A DNA stretch of 36,307 nucleotides from Oerskovia enterophila. GTDB lineage: Bacteria > Actinomycetota > Actinomycetes > Actinomycetales > Cellulomonadaceae. The first letter of the stretch is position 1; the number at the start of each line of letters is the position of its first letter. Location: contig NZ_MAQA01000049.1 of the NCBI RefSeq assembly GCF_001692445.1, positions 1-36,307 on the forward strand, given 5' to 3'. The notes below the pieces were generated by a model. That model did no database searches. It was not told the DNA's origin and worked only from the letters and a program-made list of their open reading frames with translations. Position numbers and translations under genes: made by a program. Of this stretch, positions 8,679-17,265 are shown piece by piece.

Positions 8679-10541
8679 ATGAGTCGCCCCCTGCGCTCCC
8701 GGACGTCCACCCACGGCCGCAACATGTCCGGAGCCCGCGCGCTCTGGCGCGCCACCGGCATGGGCTCCGAGGACTTCGGCAAGCCGATCATCGCGATCGC
8801 GAACTCGTACACGCAGTTCGTACCGGGCCACGTCCACCTCAAGGACATGGGCGACCTGGTCGCGTCCGCGATCCGCGAGGCCGGCGGCGTCTCCAAGGAG
8901 TTCAACACCATCGCGGTCGACGACGGCATCGCGATGGGGCACGCGGGCATGCTCTACTCGCTGCCCAGCCGCGACCTCATCGCGGACTCGGTCGAGTACA
9001 TGGTCAACGCGCACTGCGCCGACGCCATCGTGTGCATCTCCAACTGCGACAAGATCACGCCCGGCATGCTCAACGCCGCGCTGCGCCTCAACATCCCGGT
9101 CATCTTCGTGTCGGGCGGCCCCATGGAGGCGGGCAAGGTCGTCGTCGCCGACGGTGTGGCCTCGACGCGCCTGAACCTCGTCAACGCGATCAACTACGCC
9201 GCGGACGACAACGTCAGCGACGAGGCCCTCGCGCAGGTCGAGGAGGCCGCGTGCCCCACGTGCGGCTCGTGCTCGGGCATGTTCACCGCGAACTCGATGA
9301 ACTGCCTCACCGAGGCCCTGGGCCTGTCCCTGCCCGGCAACGGCTCGACCCTCGCGACGCACTCGGCCCGCCGTGAGCTGTTCCTCGAGGCCGGCCGCAC
9401 GATCGTCGACCTCGCGCGCCGGTACTACGACGAGGAGGACGACTCGGCCGCGCCCCGCAACATCGCGACCAAGGCCGCGTTCGCCAACGCCATGACGCTC
9501 GACGTCGCGATGGGCGGCTCGACCAACACGGTCCTGCACATCCTCGCCGCTGCGCAGGAGGGCGAGATCGACTTCGACCTGACCGACATCGAGCGCATCA
9601 GCCGCCAGGTCCCGTGCCTGTCCAAGGTCGCGCCGAACCACCCGAACTTCCACATGGAGGACGTGCACCGCGCGGGCGGCATCCCTGCGCTCCTGGGCGA
9701 GCTCGACCGCGCCGGGCTCCTGGACCACGACGTGACGTCGGTGCACACCCCGACGCTGCGCGAGTGGCTCGACGACTGGGACGTCCGAGGAGGCAAGGCG
9801 ACCGAGCAGGCCGTCGAGCTGTTCCACGCGGCCCCCGGCGGGGTCCGCACCACGCAGGCGTTCTCGACGTCGAACCGGTGGGACCGCCTGGACACCGACG
9901 CGGCCGACGGCTGCATCCGCGACCTCGAGCACGCGTACACGGTCGAGGGCGGCCTGGCCGTGCTCCGCGGCAACCTCGCCGAGGACGGCGCGGTGTTCAA
10001 GACCGCGGGCGTCGACCCGGACGTGTTCCACTTCGTCGGCAAGGCGCTCGTCTGCGAGTCGCAGGACGAGGCCGTCGAGAAGATTCTCACCAAGCAGGTC
10101 GAGCCCGGCCACGTGGTCGTCGTGCGCTACGAGGGCCCCGCAGGTGGTCCCGGCATGCAGGAGATGCTCTACCCCACGTCCTTCATCAAGGGCCGTGGCC
10201 TGGGCAAGGTCTGCGCGCTCATCACCGACGGCCGCTTCTCGGGCGGGTCGAGCGGCATCTCGGTGGGCCACGTCTCGCCCGAGGCCGCGGCCGGTGGCGT
10301 GATCGGCCTGGTCGAGGACGGCGACGAGATCGAGATCGACGTCGACACGCGCCTCATCCGCGTCAACGTGCCCGACGAGGTCCTCGCCGAGCGTCGCGCC
10401 AAGATGGAGGCGCGCGAGAACCCCTGGCAGCCCGTCGACCGCGACCGCTACGTCTCGCCCGCGCTGCAGGCCTACGCCGCGATGGCGACGTCGGCCGACC
10501 GCGGCGCGGTGCGCGACGTGTCGCTGCTCAAGCGCCGCTGA
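8679..10541 (+). CDS. ilvD: Dihydroxyacid dehydratase, long E. coli-type form
   Basis: Converts 2,3-dihydroxyisovalerate and 2,3-dihydroxy-3-methylvalerate to the 2-keto acids in valine, isoleucine and leucine synthesis. The 620-residue protein is nearly collinear with E. coli IlvD: it opens [23 protein letters not shown], has Cys123 in [10 protein letters not shown], then [19 protein letters not shown] and the C-terminal [22 protein letters not shown]. At the position where 2Fe-2S enzymes have a Cys (PCN) it reads FVPGH, so by family knowledge it should bind an oxygen-sensitive 4Fe-4S cluster. AAGGAG lies 13 nt before the ATG. A second, different dehydratase gene lies at 11305-13005. The gene is monocistronic, ending in a 19-bp hairpin. 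Confidence 0.95.
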   Translation: MSRPLRSRTSTHGRNMSGARALWRATGMGSEDFGKPIIAIANSYTQFVPGHVHLKDMGDLVASAIREAGGVSKEFNTIAVDDGIAMGHAGMLYSLPSRDLIADSVEYMVNAHCADAIVCISNCDKITPGMLNAALRLNIPVIFVSGGPMEAGKVVVADGVASTRLNLVNAINYAADDNVSDEALAQVEEAACPTCGSCSGMFTANSMNCLTEALGLSLPGNGSTLATHSARRELFLEAGRTIVDLARRYYDEEDDSAAPRNIATKAAFANAMTLDVAMGGSTNTVLHILAAAQEGEIDFDLTDIERISRQVPCLSKVAPNHPNFHMEDVHRAGGIPALLGELDRAGLLDHDVTSVHTPTLREWLDDWDVRGGKATEQAVELFHAAPGGVRTTQAFSTSNRWDRLDTDAADGCIRDLEHAYTVEGGLAVLRGNLAEDGAVFKTAGVDPDVFHFVGKALVCESQDEAVEKILTKQVEPGHVVVVRYEGPAGGPGMQEMLYPTSFIKGRGLGKVCALITDGRFSGGSSGISVGHVSPEAAAGGVIGLVEDGDEIEIDVDTRLIRVNVPDEVLAERRAKMEARENPWQPVDRDRYVSPALQAYAAMATSADRGAVRDVSLLKRR

Positions 10542-10555
10542 GCCGCCCGCCCGCA

Positions 10556-10597
10556 CGACGACGGGCCCGCCCCCAGGAGGGGGCGGGCCCGTCGTCG
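10556..10597. terminator. Strong hairpin terminator between convergent genes
   Basis: A 19-bp perfect stem pairs CGACGACGGGCCCGCCCCC (10556-10574) with 10579-10597 around an AGGA loop. It sits 14 nt after the ilvD stop and 16 nt before the end of the convergent lipoprotein gene, so it probably serves both. No T-tract. Confidence 0.85.
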
Positions 10598-10613
10598 CGT
10601 CAGGGGCAACCCG

Positions 10614-11219
10614 TCAGCACTGCTCCTCGGACTGCTCGGTGATGATCCACCTCGCGCCCTCGGGAACCATGACGGCCGACCCGCAGTCGCCGCTCGCGTA
10701 GGCGACGGACAGCACGGTCGCGTCGGGGCGCTCCTCGCGGACCGTGATCTCGACCTCCGCGACGTCGCCGACCGCGGCGAAGAGCTCGGCCGTGGTCGTG
10801 ATCATCGACGCGCAGTCCGTGATGCCGGGCCACCCCTGCGCGGTCATCTCCGCGACCATCCGGTCGACGAGCGCGGGGGACATGTACCCGCAGGCGGTCT
10901 CGACCGCGGGTGCACGGCTCGCGGCGAGCCAGGCGCGGAAGCTCGCCTCGGGGGACTCGCCGGCGTCGTCGGGCTCCGGCGCGGCCTCGGGGGCCGCCGG
11001 GGCGGTACCGGCTGTCGCCTCCGGTGAGACGTCGGCGGTCACCTCCGGCACGGTCGGTGTCGCCGGCGCGGTCGGCGGCTCGGTCGAGCCCGAGCACGCG
11101 GCCGTGGAGACCAGGACGAGCGCGACGGCCGGGGCCAGCGCGGCGCCGCGCCAGGAGGCCAGGAGCGATCCGCTCCGGGACGGACCGGGGCGGCGTGGGG
11201 CGGGGTGCGTCGTGATCAT
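10614..11219 (-). CDS. Putative secreted lipoprotein of unknown function
   Basis: A 201-residue product with a bacterial lipoprotein signal. A basic N-terminus ([11 protein letters not shown]) is followed by a hydrophobic stretch (about residues 26-40) and a lipobox-like STAAC with Cys near residue 42. A low-complexity Pro/Ala/Thr/Glu linker follows (about 43-92), typical of surface lipoproteins held away from the membrane. The C-terminal domain (about 93-201) has several Cys residues (in ETACGYM, ITDCASM, SGDCGSA and the terminal EEQC), which suggests disulfides outside the cell. I do not recognise the domain. The ATG at 11219 is chosen because the signal peptide begins there. A CAGGAT 6 nt upstream could be a weak leaderless -10 box. 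It is flanked by the two ilvD genes without obvious functional link. Confidence 0.75.
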   Translation of the reverse strand: MITTHPAPRRPGPSRSGSLLASWRGAALAPAVALVLVSTAACSGSTEPPTAPATPTVPEVTADVSPEATAGTAPAAPEAAPEPDDAGESPEASFRAWLAASRAPAVETACGYMSPALVDRMVAEMTAQGWPGITDCASMITTTAELFAAVGDVAEVEITVREERPDATVLSVAYASGDCGSAVMVPEGARWIITEQSEEQC

Positions 11220-11304
11220 CGCGGCATCCTGCCGCACGGAGCCCACCGACGCGAGGCGCCACGCGCGCTGTGGCCGCACCTCACCCGCGAGGAGATACTC
11301 GGGT

Positions 11305-13005
11305 ATGGCCAGCGACGACATCGACATCAAGCCCCGCTCCCGGACCGTGACCGACGGCATCGAGGCCACGGCCTCGCGCGGCATGCTCCGCGCCGTCGGG
11401 ATGGGCGACGACGACTGGGTCAAGCCCCAGATCGGCATCGCGAGCTCCTGGAACGAGATCACCCCGTGCAACCTGTCGCTCGACCGGCTCGCGCAGGGGG
11501 CCAAGGAGGGCGTGCACGCGGGAGGGGGCTACCCGCTGCAGTTCGGCACCATCTCGGTGTCCGACGGCATCTCGATGGGTCACGAGGGCATGCACTTCTC
11601 GCTCGTGTCGCGCGACGTGATCGCCGACTCGGTCGAGACCGTCATGCAGGCCGAGCGGCTCGACGGGTCGGTGCTGCTCGCGGGCTGCGACAAGTCGCTG
11701 CCGGGCATGCTCATGGCCGCCGCGCGCCTCGACCTCGCGAGCGTGTTCCTCTACGCGGGCTCGATCATGCCCGGCTGGGTCAAGCTCGAGGACGGCACCG
11801 AGAAGGACGTCACGCTTATCGACGCGTTCGAGGCCGTGGGCGCGTGCTCGCGCGGACTCATGAGCAAGGGGGACCTGGACCGCATCGAGCGGGCCATCTG
11901 CCCGGGCGAGGGCGCGTGCGGCGGCATGTACACCGCGAACACCATGGCCTCGGTCGCCGAGGCCATGGGCATGTCGCTGCCCGGCTCGGCCGCGCCGCCC
12001 TCGGCGGACCGCCGCCGCGACAACTTCGCGCACCGCTCGGGCGAGGCCGTCGTGGAGCTGCTGCGCCGCGGGATCACGGCGCGCGACATCATAACCAAGG
12101 AGGCGTTCGAGAACGCGATCGCCGTGGTCATGGCGTTCGGCGGCTCGACCAACGCGGTCCTGCACCTGCTGGCGATCGCGCACGAGGCCGAGGTCGAGCT
12201 GACGCTCGATGACTTCGACCGCGTCGCCGCCAAGGTCCCGCACCTGGGCGACCTCAAGCCGTTCGGCCGGTACGTCATGAACGACGTCGACCGCATCGGC
12301 GGCGTGCCCGTCGTCATGAAGGCGCTGCTCGACGCCGGGCTGATCCACGGCGACGCGCTCACGGTCACGGGCCGGACGGTCGCCGAGAACCTGGCGGAGA
12401 TCGACCCCCCGGACCCCGACGGCAAGATCCTGCGCGCGCTCGACAACCCGATCCACCACACGGGCGGCATCACCATCCTGGGCGGCTCGCTCGCGCCCGA
12501 GGGGGCCGTGGTCAAGTCAGCGGGCTTCGACTCGGACGTGTTCGAGGGCACGGCCCGTGTGTTCGAGCGCGAGCGCGCGGCGCTCGACGCCCTCGAGGAC
12601 GGGACCATCACGGACGGCGACGTCGTCGTGATCCGTTACGAAGGGCCCAAGGGAGGGCCGGGTATGCGCGAGATGCTCGCGATCACGGGAGCCATCAAGG
12701 GAGCGGGCCTCGGCAAGACCGTGCTGCTCCTGACGGACGGACGGTTCTCGGGCGGGACGACCGGGCTGTGCGTGGGCCACGTCGCGCCCGAGGCGGTCGA
12801 CGGCGGACCGATCGCGTTCGTGCGCGACGGCGACCGGATCCGGCTCGACGTCGCACGCAAGACGCTCGACCTGCTGGTCGAGGAGGCCGAGATCGAGGCC
12901 CGCAAGGAGGGCTGGGCGCCGCTCGCCCCGAAGTTCACGCGCGGGGTCCTGGCCAAGTACGCCAAGCTCGTCCAGTCGGCCTCGCGCGGCGCGATCCTCG
13001 AGTAG
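11305..13005 (+). CDS. ilvD: Dihydroxyacid dehydratase, short 2Fe-2S-type form
   Basis: A second dihydroxyacid dehydratase, 566 residues, from the other IlvD subfamily (mycobacterial/plant-like). It opens with [22 protein letters not shown] and carries the three Cys expected for a 2Fe-2S cluster: Cys55 in TPCNLS, Cys128 in GCDKSLPGM, and Cys205 in [12 protein letters not shown]. The C-terminal [21 protein letters not shown] holds the proposed catalytic Ser. By family knowledge 2Fe-2S forms are more oxygen-tolerant. A homologous sugar-acid dehydratase is possible, but the close match to anabolic IlvD argues against it. The ATG at 11305 has GAGGAG about 10 nt upstream. It is divergent from the lipoprotein gene, with 85 bp between the starts. 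Confidence 0.93.
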   Translation: MASDDIDIKPRSRTVTDGIEATASRGMLRAVGMGDDDWVKPQIGIASSWNEITPCNLSLDRLAQGAKEGVHAGGGYPLQFGTISVSDGISMGHEGMHFSLVSRDVIADSVETVMQAERLDGSVLLAGCDKSLPGMLMAAARLDLASVFLYAGSIMPGWVKLEDGTEKDVTLIDAFEAVGACSRGLMSKGDLDRIERAICPGEGACGGMYTANTMASVAEAMGMSLPGSAAPPSADRRRDNFAHRSGEAVVELLRRGITARDIITKEAFENAIAVVMAFGGSTNAVLHLLAIAHEAEVELTLDDFDRVAAKVPHLGDLKPFGRYVMNDVDRIGGVPVVMKALLDAGLIHGDALTVTGRTVAENLAEIDPPDPDGKILRALDNPIHHTGGITILGGSLAPEGAVVKSAGFDSDVFEGTARVFERERAALDALEDGTITDGDVVVIRYEGPKGGPGMREMLAITGAIKGAGLGKTVLLLTDGRFSGGTTGLCVGHVAPEAVDGGPIAFVRDGDRIRLDVARKTLDLLVEEAEIEARKEGWAPLAPKFTRGVLAKYAKLVQSASRGAILE

Positions 13006-13186
13006 GCGACGCGCTCGGTGCGCTGGTCGCGCGTGCTGGCGACGCGCCCCGGGCTGCGGGATAGTTGGACGAGGAACGCTCGCCTCGGGACGTCGCTGGT
13101 CCGACCAGCGGGGGCCCGAGGCGCCCGGCTCGCCCCGACGTTCCGCAGGGTCCCCGTCCGCGCGACACCGCACCGGAGCAGCAGCC

Positions 13187-13849
13187 ATGAGCGACGAGAT
13201 CACCGCCAGACAGTTCCACGACAGCGACGGGGTGGAGGACTGGCGCGTGCTGCTCGGCACGGCGCAGACCCGGTTCCGGACGGGCTCGTTCACCGCGGGC
13301 GTCGAGCTGGTCGACGCGATCGGCGAGCTGGCCGAGGGCATGAACCACCATCCGGACGTCGACCTGCGCTACGCGACCGTGACCGTCCGGACGTCGTCGC
13401 ACGACGTGGGTGGCCTGAGCAAGCGGGACCTCACGCTGGCCCGCCGCATCTCGTTGGCGGCCAAGGAGCTCGACCTCCCCGCCGAGACCGACGGCCTGAT
13501 CGAGGTCGAGGTCGCGATCGACGCGCTGGACAGGCCTGCGGTGCGCCCGTTCTGGAAGGCCGTCCTGGGCTACGTCGACGGGCCCGAGGAGGACGAGGGG
13601 CTGGGTCTGGGGGACGCGGCCGGGTACGGGCCACCGGTCTGGTTCCAGCAGATGGATGCGCCGCGCCCCCAGCGCAACCGCATCCACCTCGACGTCACGG
13701 TCCCGCACGACCAGGTCGAGGCACGCGTGACCGCGGCCATCGCCGCGGGCGGGCACCTCGTCTCCGACCGGCGGGCGCCGGCGTTCTGGGTCCTCGCGGA
13801 CGTCGAGGGCAACGAGGCGTGCCTGTGCACCTGGCGCGGGCGCGACTGA
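13187..13849 (+). CDS. Pterin-4a-carbinolamine dehydratase fused to a VOC-like domain
   Basis: A 220-residue two-domain protein. Residues ~1-97 match the PCD/DCoH fold: EGMNHHPDVDLRYATVTVRT followed by SHDVGGLSKRDLTLARRI, with the His-His-Pro and downstream His of the active site. This domain dehydrates 4a-hydroxytetrahydropterin. Residues ~105-220 look like a glyoxalase/VOC-type domain: RPFWKAVLGYVDG, PPVWFQQMDAPRPQRNRIHLDVTVPHDQV, then a closing strand. Metal ligands are incomplete by eye, so it may bind a ligand rather than catalyse. GGAG (13175-13178) lies 8 nt before the ATG. No aromatic amino acid hydroxylase is nearby, so the pterin partner is unknown. The domain pairing recurs in actinobacteria; its role is not established. 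Confidence 0.8.
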   Translation: MSDEITARQFHDSDGVEDWRVLLGTAQTRFRTGSFTAGVELVDAIGELAEGMNHHPDVDLRYATVTVRTSSHDVGGLSKRDLTLARRISLAAKELDLPAETDGLIEVEVAIDALDRPAVRPFWKAVLGYVDGPEEDEGLGLGDAAGYGPPVWFQQMDAPRPQRNRIHLDVTVPHDQVEARVTAAIAAGGHLVSDRRAPAFWVLADVEGNEACLCTWRGRD

Positions 13850-13940
13850 GCGATCGTCCGGCGCGAGAGTCGTCCGACGCGCAACGGGGGAGCATGACCT
13901 CAGGCCGCCTCCCGCTCGGGCGCGCCGCGGTGCGGTGACC

Positions 13941-15209
13941 TCACGCCCGGGCCACGACCAAGGTCCGGTAGGAGGGGATGAGGACCTCGCGCTGCGCGCT
14001 GCGCGAGACGATCCGCAGGCTCTCGCCGTCTCCCCACAGCGTGCGCAGCAGCGCACCGATCTCCGCGCGGGCCAGGGCCGCGCCCAGGCACAGGTGGCGG
14101 CCCGCCCCGAACCACAGCTGGCGGCTCTCGCGCACGTAGGGGCGGTCGGCGCGGAACGGGCCGGCACCGATGTTCGCGCTCCACACGAGCATCATGATGC
14201 GCTCGCCCTCGGCGAGCCGGCGGCCTGCCACCTCGACGTCGGCCGCGACGCCCCGACCGATGACCGACGCGGGGCTCGTGACCCGCAGCCCTTCGCGCAC
14301 GGCGTTCTCGACCGCGTCGGGCTCCCCGGGGCCTCGGACCTGTCCCGCGGCCTCGTGCTCGGCGTCGGCGCGCATCAGGTCCAGGAGCCGGTGCTGCTCG
14401 CCCGTGTCGACGAGCAGAGCGGTGGTCCGGGCCATCGCGGAGGCCGAGGTCTCGGTGCCCGCGACCATGAGCAGGCACGCGAGCCCCGTGGTCTCCTCGA
14501 GGCCGAGCCCCAGCTCGCGACACCGGCCGAGGAGCGTGTCGCCCGGGGCGTCGCGCCACCCTGCGGGCACCCCTCGCGTGAGCTCGGCCACGATCTCGCG
14601 GGCCGCGACGACCTGGCCGGGGGACAGGTGGGTCGAGCCCGCGCTGCCCAGGGCGATCGTCGCGAGGCGTTCGCCCGTCTCGAAGACCGCGAGCGCGTCG
14701 TCGTCGGTGGGCCAGGCCTCCGTGCCCGGCGCGCGGTCCACGGGGGCCGGCACGCCGAGGAGCGAGATCATCATGCGGCCCACGAGCACGCGGGCCAGCC
14801 GTGCGACGTCGACCGTCGCTCCCTCCCGCAGCGCGGTCCGGGCGTCGGCGAGCGGCCCCGACCACGCCCCGTCGACGAGCTCGGCCGAGCTGCCCTCGGT
14901 GAACAGCTCGCGCGAGCGCGAGCGCAGGTCGTGGTGGCCCGGGCCGTCGAAGAGGTCGAGCACCCAGTCGCCGAGGATCTGCGCCCACAGGTGCCCGACC
15001 CCGCCCTCGCCCACGATCGTGAACGAGCGGTGGTCGCCCAGGACCGTGCGGGCGACGACCGGGTCCGCCGTGACCCAGCCGAGCCCGGGCACCTTGCGCA
15101 GGGGCGGGCCGGGCAGCCGGCGCGCGAGGTGACCGCCGAGCAGCACGGCGGCCATGCCTGGTCGGGCACGGCGCAGGAGGTCCACCTCGTGGCGGGTCGT
15201 GGGAAGCAT
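13941..15209 (-). CDS. Cytochrome P450, divergent to the OleA-like operon
   Basis: A 422-residue soluble P450 monooxygenase. The oxygen-activating helix I motif AGTETSA, the ExxR pair in AVREGLR and the haem-binding FGAGRHLCLG with Cys374 are all intact, so it should be catalytically competent. There is no membrane anchor; electrons must come from a ferredoxin and reductase not encoded here. The C-terminus VLIPSYRTL matches that of the second P450 (17262-18545), suggesting the two are related paralogues. It is transcribed away from the OleA-like gene from a 98-bp shared region, which places it in the same inferred pathway. The ATG at 15209 is preceded by CAGACT at a 7-nt spacing, a possible weak leaderless promoter. 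Substrate unknown. Confidence 0.92.
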   Translation of the reverse strand: MLPTTRHEVDLLRRARPGMAAVLLGGHLARRLPGPPLRKVPGLGWVTADPVVARTVLGDHRSFTIVGEGGVGHLWAQILGDWVLDLFDGPGHHDLRSRSRELFTEGSSAELVDGAWSGPLADARTALREGATVDVARLARVLVGRMMISLLGVPAPVDRAPGTEAWPTDDDALAVFETGERLATIALGSAGSTHLSPGQVVAAREIVAELTRGVPAGWRDAPGDTLLGRCRELGLGLEETTGLACLLMVAGTETSASAMARTTALLVDTGEQHRLLDLMRADAEHEAAGQVRGPGEPDAVENAVREGLRVTSPASVIGRGVAADVEVAGRRLAEGERIMMLVWSANIGAGPFRADRPYVRESRQLWFGAGRHLCLGAALARAEIGALLRTLWGDGESLRIVSRSAQREVLIPSYRTLVVARA

Positions 15210-15307
15210 GCCCGACAGTCTGACGCATCCGGGCCGCCCGCGGGATGGGGAGTTCTCACCCGTGGAAAACCCCCGACGACGACCGTTCCGTGGCTACGCT
15301 GTCGCGG
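15210..15307. promoter_or_regulatory. Divergent promoter region of the P450 and OleA-like operon
   Basis: In 98 bp between the start codons, the plus strand has TACGCT at 15295-15300, 7 nt before the GTG at 15308. The minus strand has CAGACT (15222-15217), 7 nt before the ATG at 15209. Both spacings fit leaderless transcripts. The plus-strand box is the better match. No clear operator palindrome is seen, so the regulator is unknown. Confidence 0.5.
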
Positions 15308-16459
15308 GTGCCGATCCTCGCCGACCCCTCCGTACGCTCCTTCAGTGCCCGACCGACCACCACCTCGGCTCCGGCTGCCGTCCTGGCCGGGGTGAGCGTC
15401 CACCTGCCCGAGCGCACGGTCCAGGTGGCCGACGCCGAGCGTGCGCTCGCCCGGTCGAGCCGACCGGGTGCGGTGCCGCGCCTGCCGATGGTCTCGCGCC
15501 TGACCGGGGTGCAGCAGGTCCACGTCCTGCCGGACGACTGGAACGCCTCGGACCTCGCGGTCGCCGCGTCGGCCACGCTGCTCGCGGCCCAGGGCCTGGA
15601 CGTGGCGGACGTCGACCTGCTGATCTTCGCCTCGGCGAGCCAGGACATGGTCGAGCCCGCCACGAGCCACATCGTCGCGGCCAAGCTGGGCGTCCGCGCC
15701 CCGGTCATGGACGTCAAGAACGCGTGCAACTCGGTCCTCAACGCGATCGAGGTCGCGGAGGCCCTCGTCGCGACGGGCCGGTACGCGACGGTCCTGGTCG
15801 CGTGCGGCGAGGCGCCCTCGCGTGCTGTCCGGTGGGACGTCCCGGACCGGGCGACCTACCTGCTGTCGGCCCCGGGCTACACGATGTCCGACGCCGGAGC
15901 GGCGGTCCTGGTCCAGCGCGCCCCGGGGCGCGGCGAGGGGTCGGGGCCGGCGGCCGGGGCCGCGGACCGGCTCGGGTCCGCGCACGGGAGCGGTGCGTGC
16001 GGCGACAGGCCGCGCGGCATCCTGGCGAGCGCGTTCGGCGCCGAGTCGAGCCACTGGGACGTCGGCATGCTCCCCGGTGGGGGCACGGCGTTCCCGCGCG
16101 ACCTCGACCGCACCTACTTCGAGATCGACGGGTCCCGTCTGCGCGACGCCTTCCTCGCGCTGGGCCCCGGCGTGATCCTCGACGCGCTGGTGCGCGCGGG
16201 CCTCACGTGGGACGACGTGGCCCTCGTGGCCGTGCACCAGGTCGCGGTCGCCTACCTGGCCGACGTCCACGAAGCCCTCGGGCTGCCCGAGGACCGCACG
16301 ATCGTCACGGTCGCCGAGCACGGCAACGTCGCCTCCGCGACGCTTCCGCTCCAGCTCGTGACCGCGCTCGAGAGCGGCCGCGTGGGACCGGGGGACGTGG
16401 TGCTCCTGGTCGGTCTCGCGGGCGGGATCAGCATCGGCGCCATGGCGGTCCGGCTGTGA
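15308..16459 (+). CDS. OleA-like condensing enzyme (3-oxoacyl-ACP synthase III family)
   Basis: A thiolase-fold ketosynthase of 383 residues. The Cys140-His310-Asn340 triad is intact in KNACNSVLNA, VAVHQVA and AEHGNVASATLP. Glu116 in DMVEPATSH sits where OleA has its essential Glu (DYLEPSTA); FabH enzymes lack it. OleA joins two acyl-CoAs head to head into a 2-alkyl-3-ketoacid, so that reaction is inferred here. A Gly/Ala/Arg-rich insert of about 30 residues (about 205-236) interrupts the body and is atypical. The GTG at 15308 is chosen because a leaderless -10 box lies 7 nt upstream; an ATG at 15245 would add 21 residues unlike the family and would place the -10 box inside the gene. The stop overlaps the next gene in a GTGA. 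A FabH-like role with an unusual primer is the main alternative. Confidence 0.85.
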   Translation: MPILADPSVRSFSARPTTTSAPAAVLAGVSVHLPERTVQVADAERALARSSRPGAVPRLPMVSRLTGVQQVHVLPDDWNASDLAVAASATLLAAQGLDVADVDLLIFASASQDMVEPATSHIVAAKLGVRAPVMDVKNACNSVLNAIEVAEALVATGRYATVLVACGEAPSRAVRWDVPDRATYLLSAPGYTMSDAGAAVLVQRAPGRGEGSGPAAGAADRLGSAHGSGACGDRPRGILASAFGAESSHWDVGMLPGGGTAFPRDLDRTYFEIDGSRLRDAFLALGPGVILDALVRAGLTWDDVALVAVHQVAVAYLADVHEALGLPEDRTIVTVAEHGNVASATLPLQLVTALESGRVGPGDVVLLVGLAGGISIGAMAVRL

Positions 16460-17265
16460 GCGCGCACGCGCCCGGGGCGGACGGTGCGCCCCACGAGGCG
16501 CCCCCGGTCCGGCTCGCGGTCGTCGTCCCCGCCCTCGACGAGGCGCACGAGCACGGGATCCTCACGACCCTGCGTGCCCTGCGCGCCCAGGAGGACCGTG
16601 ACTTCGACCTGGTCGTGGTCGACAACGGCTCGACCGACGGCACCCCGGACCTCGTCCGGACGACCATCGCCGACTGGGACGAGCCGCGCTGGCGCCTCGT
16701 GACCGAGGACCAGAAGGGCACGGGCGCCGCGGCGGACACGGGCATGCGCGCGGCGATCGCCGCGGGGGCGACCCACCTCGCGCGCACCGACGCGGACTGC
16801 GTCCCCCCGCCGGACTGGACGGTCCGCGTGAAGGCGGCGTTCGCCGTCGGGCACGACCTCGTGGCCGGGCGCATCGTGGCGCGTACCGACGACCTGCCCG
16901 TCTCGCGCGTCCGCCAGGCCGTCCTCTCGGGGGCCGTGAGCCTCGCGAGCACGTTCGGGAGGTTCCGCCCGGGCAACCAGGACCCGTCCTACCTCGGCCC
17001 CTACGTCATGGCGCCCGGGTGCAACATGGCGATCACCGCCGACCTCTACGAGCGTGCGGGCGGCTTCCCGCGGACCGCGATCGAGGACCTCCACGAGGAC
17101 CGTGCCCTGGTCAACCAGGTGCGGCGCCTCACGTCGGCCTACGGGCCGCACCCCGAGGTCGTGGTGCGGGCCTCGACGCGTCGTGCGCACGCCTGGGGGC
17201 TCGTGCGGACCCTGGGCTGGTACGCCGACCACCGCTACAAGCCCGAGGTCGTGGACATCCGATGA
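16456..17265 (+). CDS. Family 2-type glycosyltransferase
   Basis: A 269-residue GT-A fold glycosyltransferase, cytosolic, with no membrane segment. After an Ala/Pro-rich N-terminus it shows the nucleotide-sugar site VVVPALDEAHEHG, the VVVDNGSTDGTPDLV segment (about residues 52-66), the metal-binding Asp112-Ala-Asp114 in RTDADC, GCNMAI (about residues 191-196), and an acidic IEDLHEDRAL (about residues 211-220) where GT2 enzymes have the catalytic base. It would move a sugar from a UDP- or GDP-sugar to an acceptor. The GTG start overlaps the upstream stop by 4 nt, and the stop overlaps the P450 ATG by 4 nt. Being locked between an OleA-like enzyme and a P450, it probably glycosylates the product, or a hydroxyl made by a P450; this is inference. 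OleABCD pathways have no such gene. Confidence 0.85.
   Translation: MSAHAPGADGAPHEAPPVRLAVVVPALDEAHEHGILTTLRALRAQEDRDFDLVVVDNGSTDGTPDLVRTTIADWDEPRWRLVTEDQKGTGAAADTGMRAAIAAGATHLARTDADCVPPPDWTVRVKAAFAVGHDLVAGRIVARTDDLPVSRVRQAVLSGAVSLASTFGRFRPGNQDPSYLGPYVMAPGCNMAITADLYERAGGFPRTAIEDLHEDRALVNQVRRLTSAYGPHPEVVVRASTRRAHAWGLVRTLGWYADHRYKPEVVDIR

Noticed and set aside
15245-15307. Upstream ATG start for the OleA-like gene
   Set aside because: The extra 21 residues do not resemble the family and the frame would include the -10 box; the leaderless GTG at 15308 fits better.
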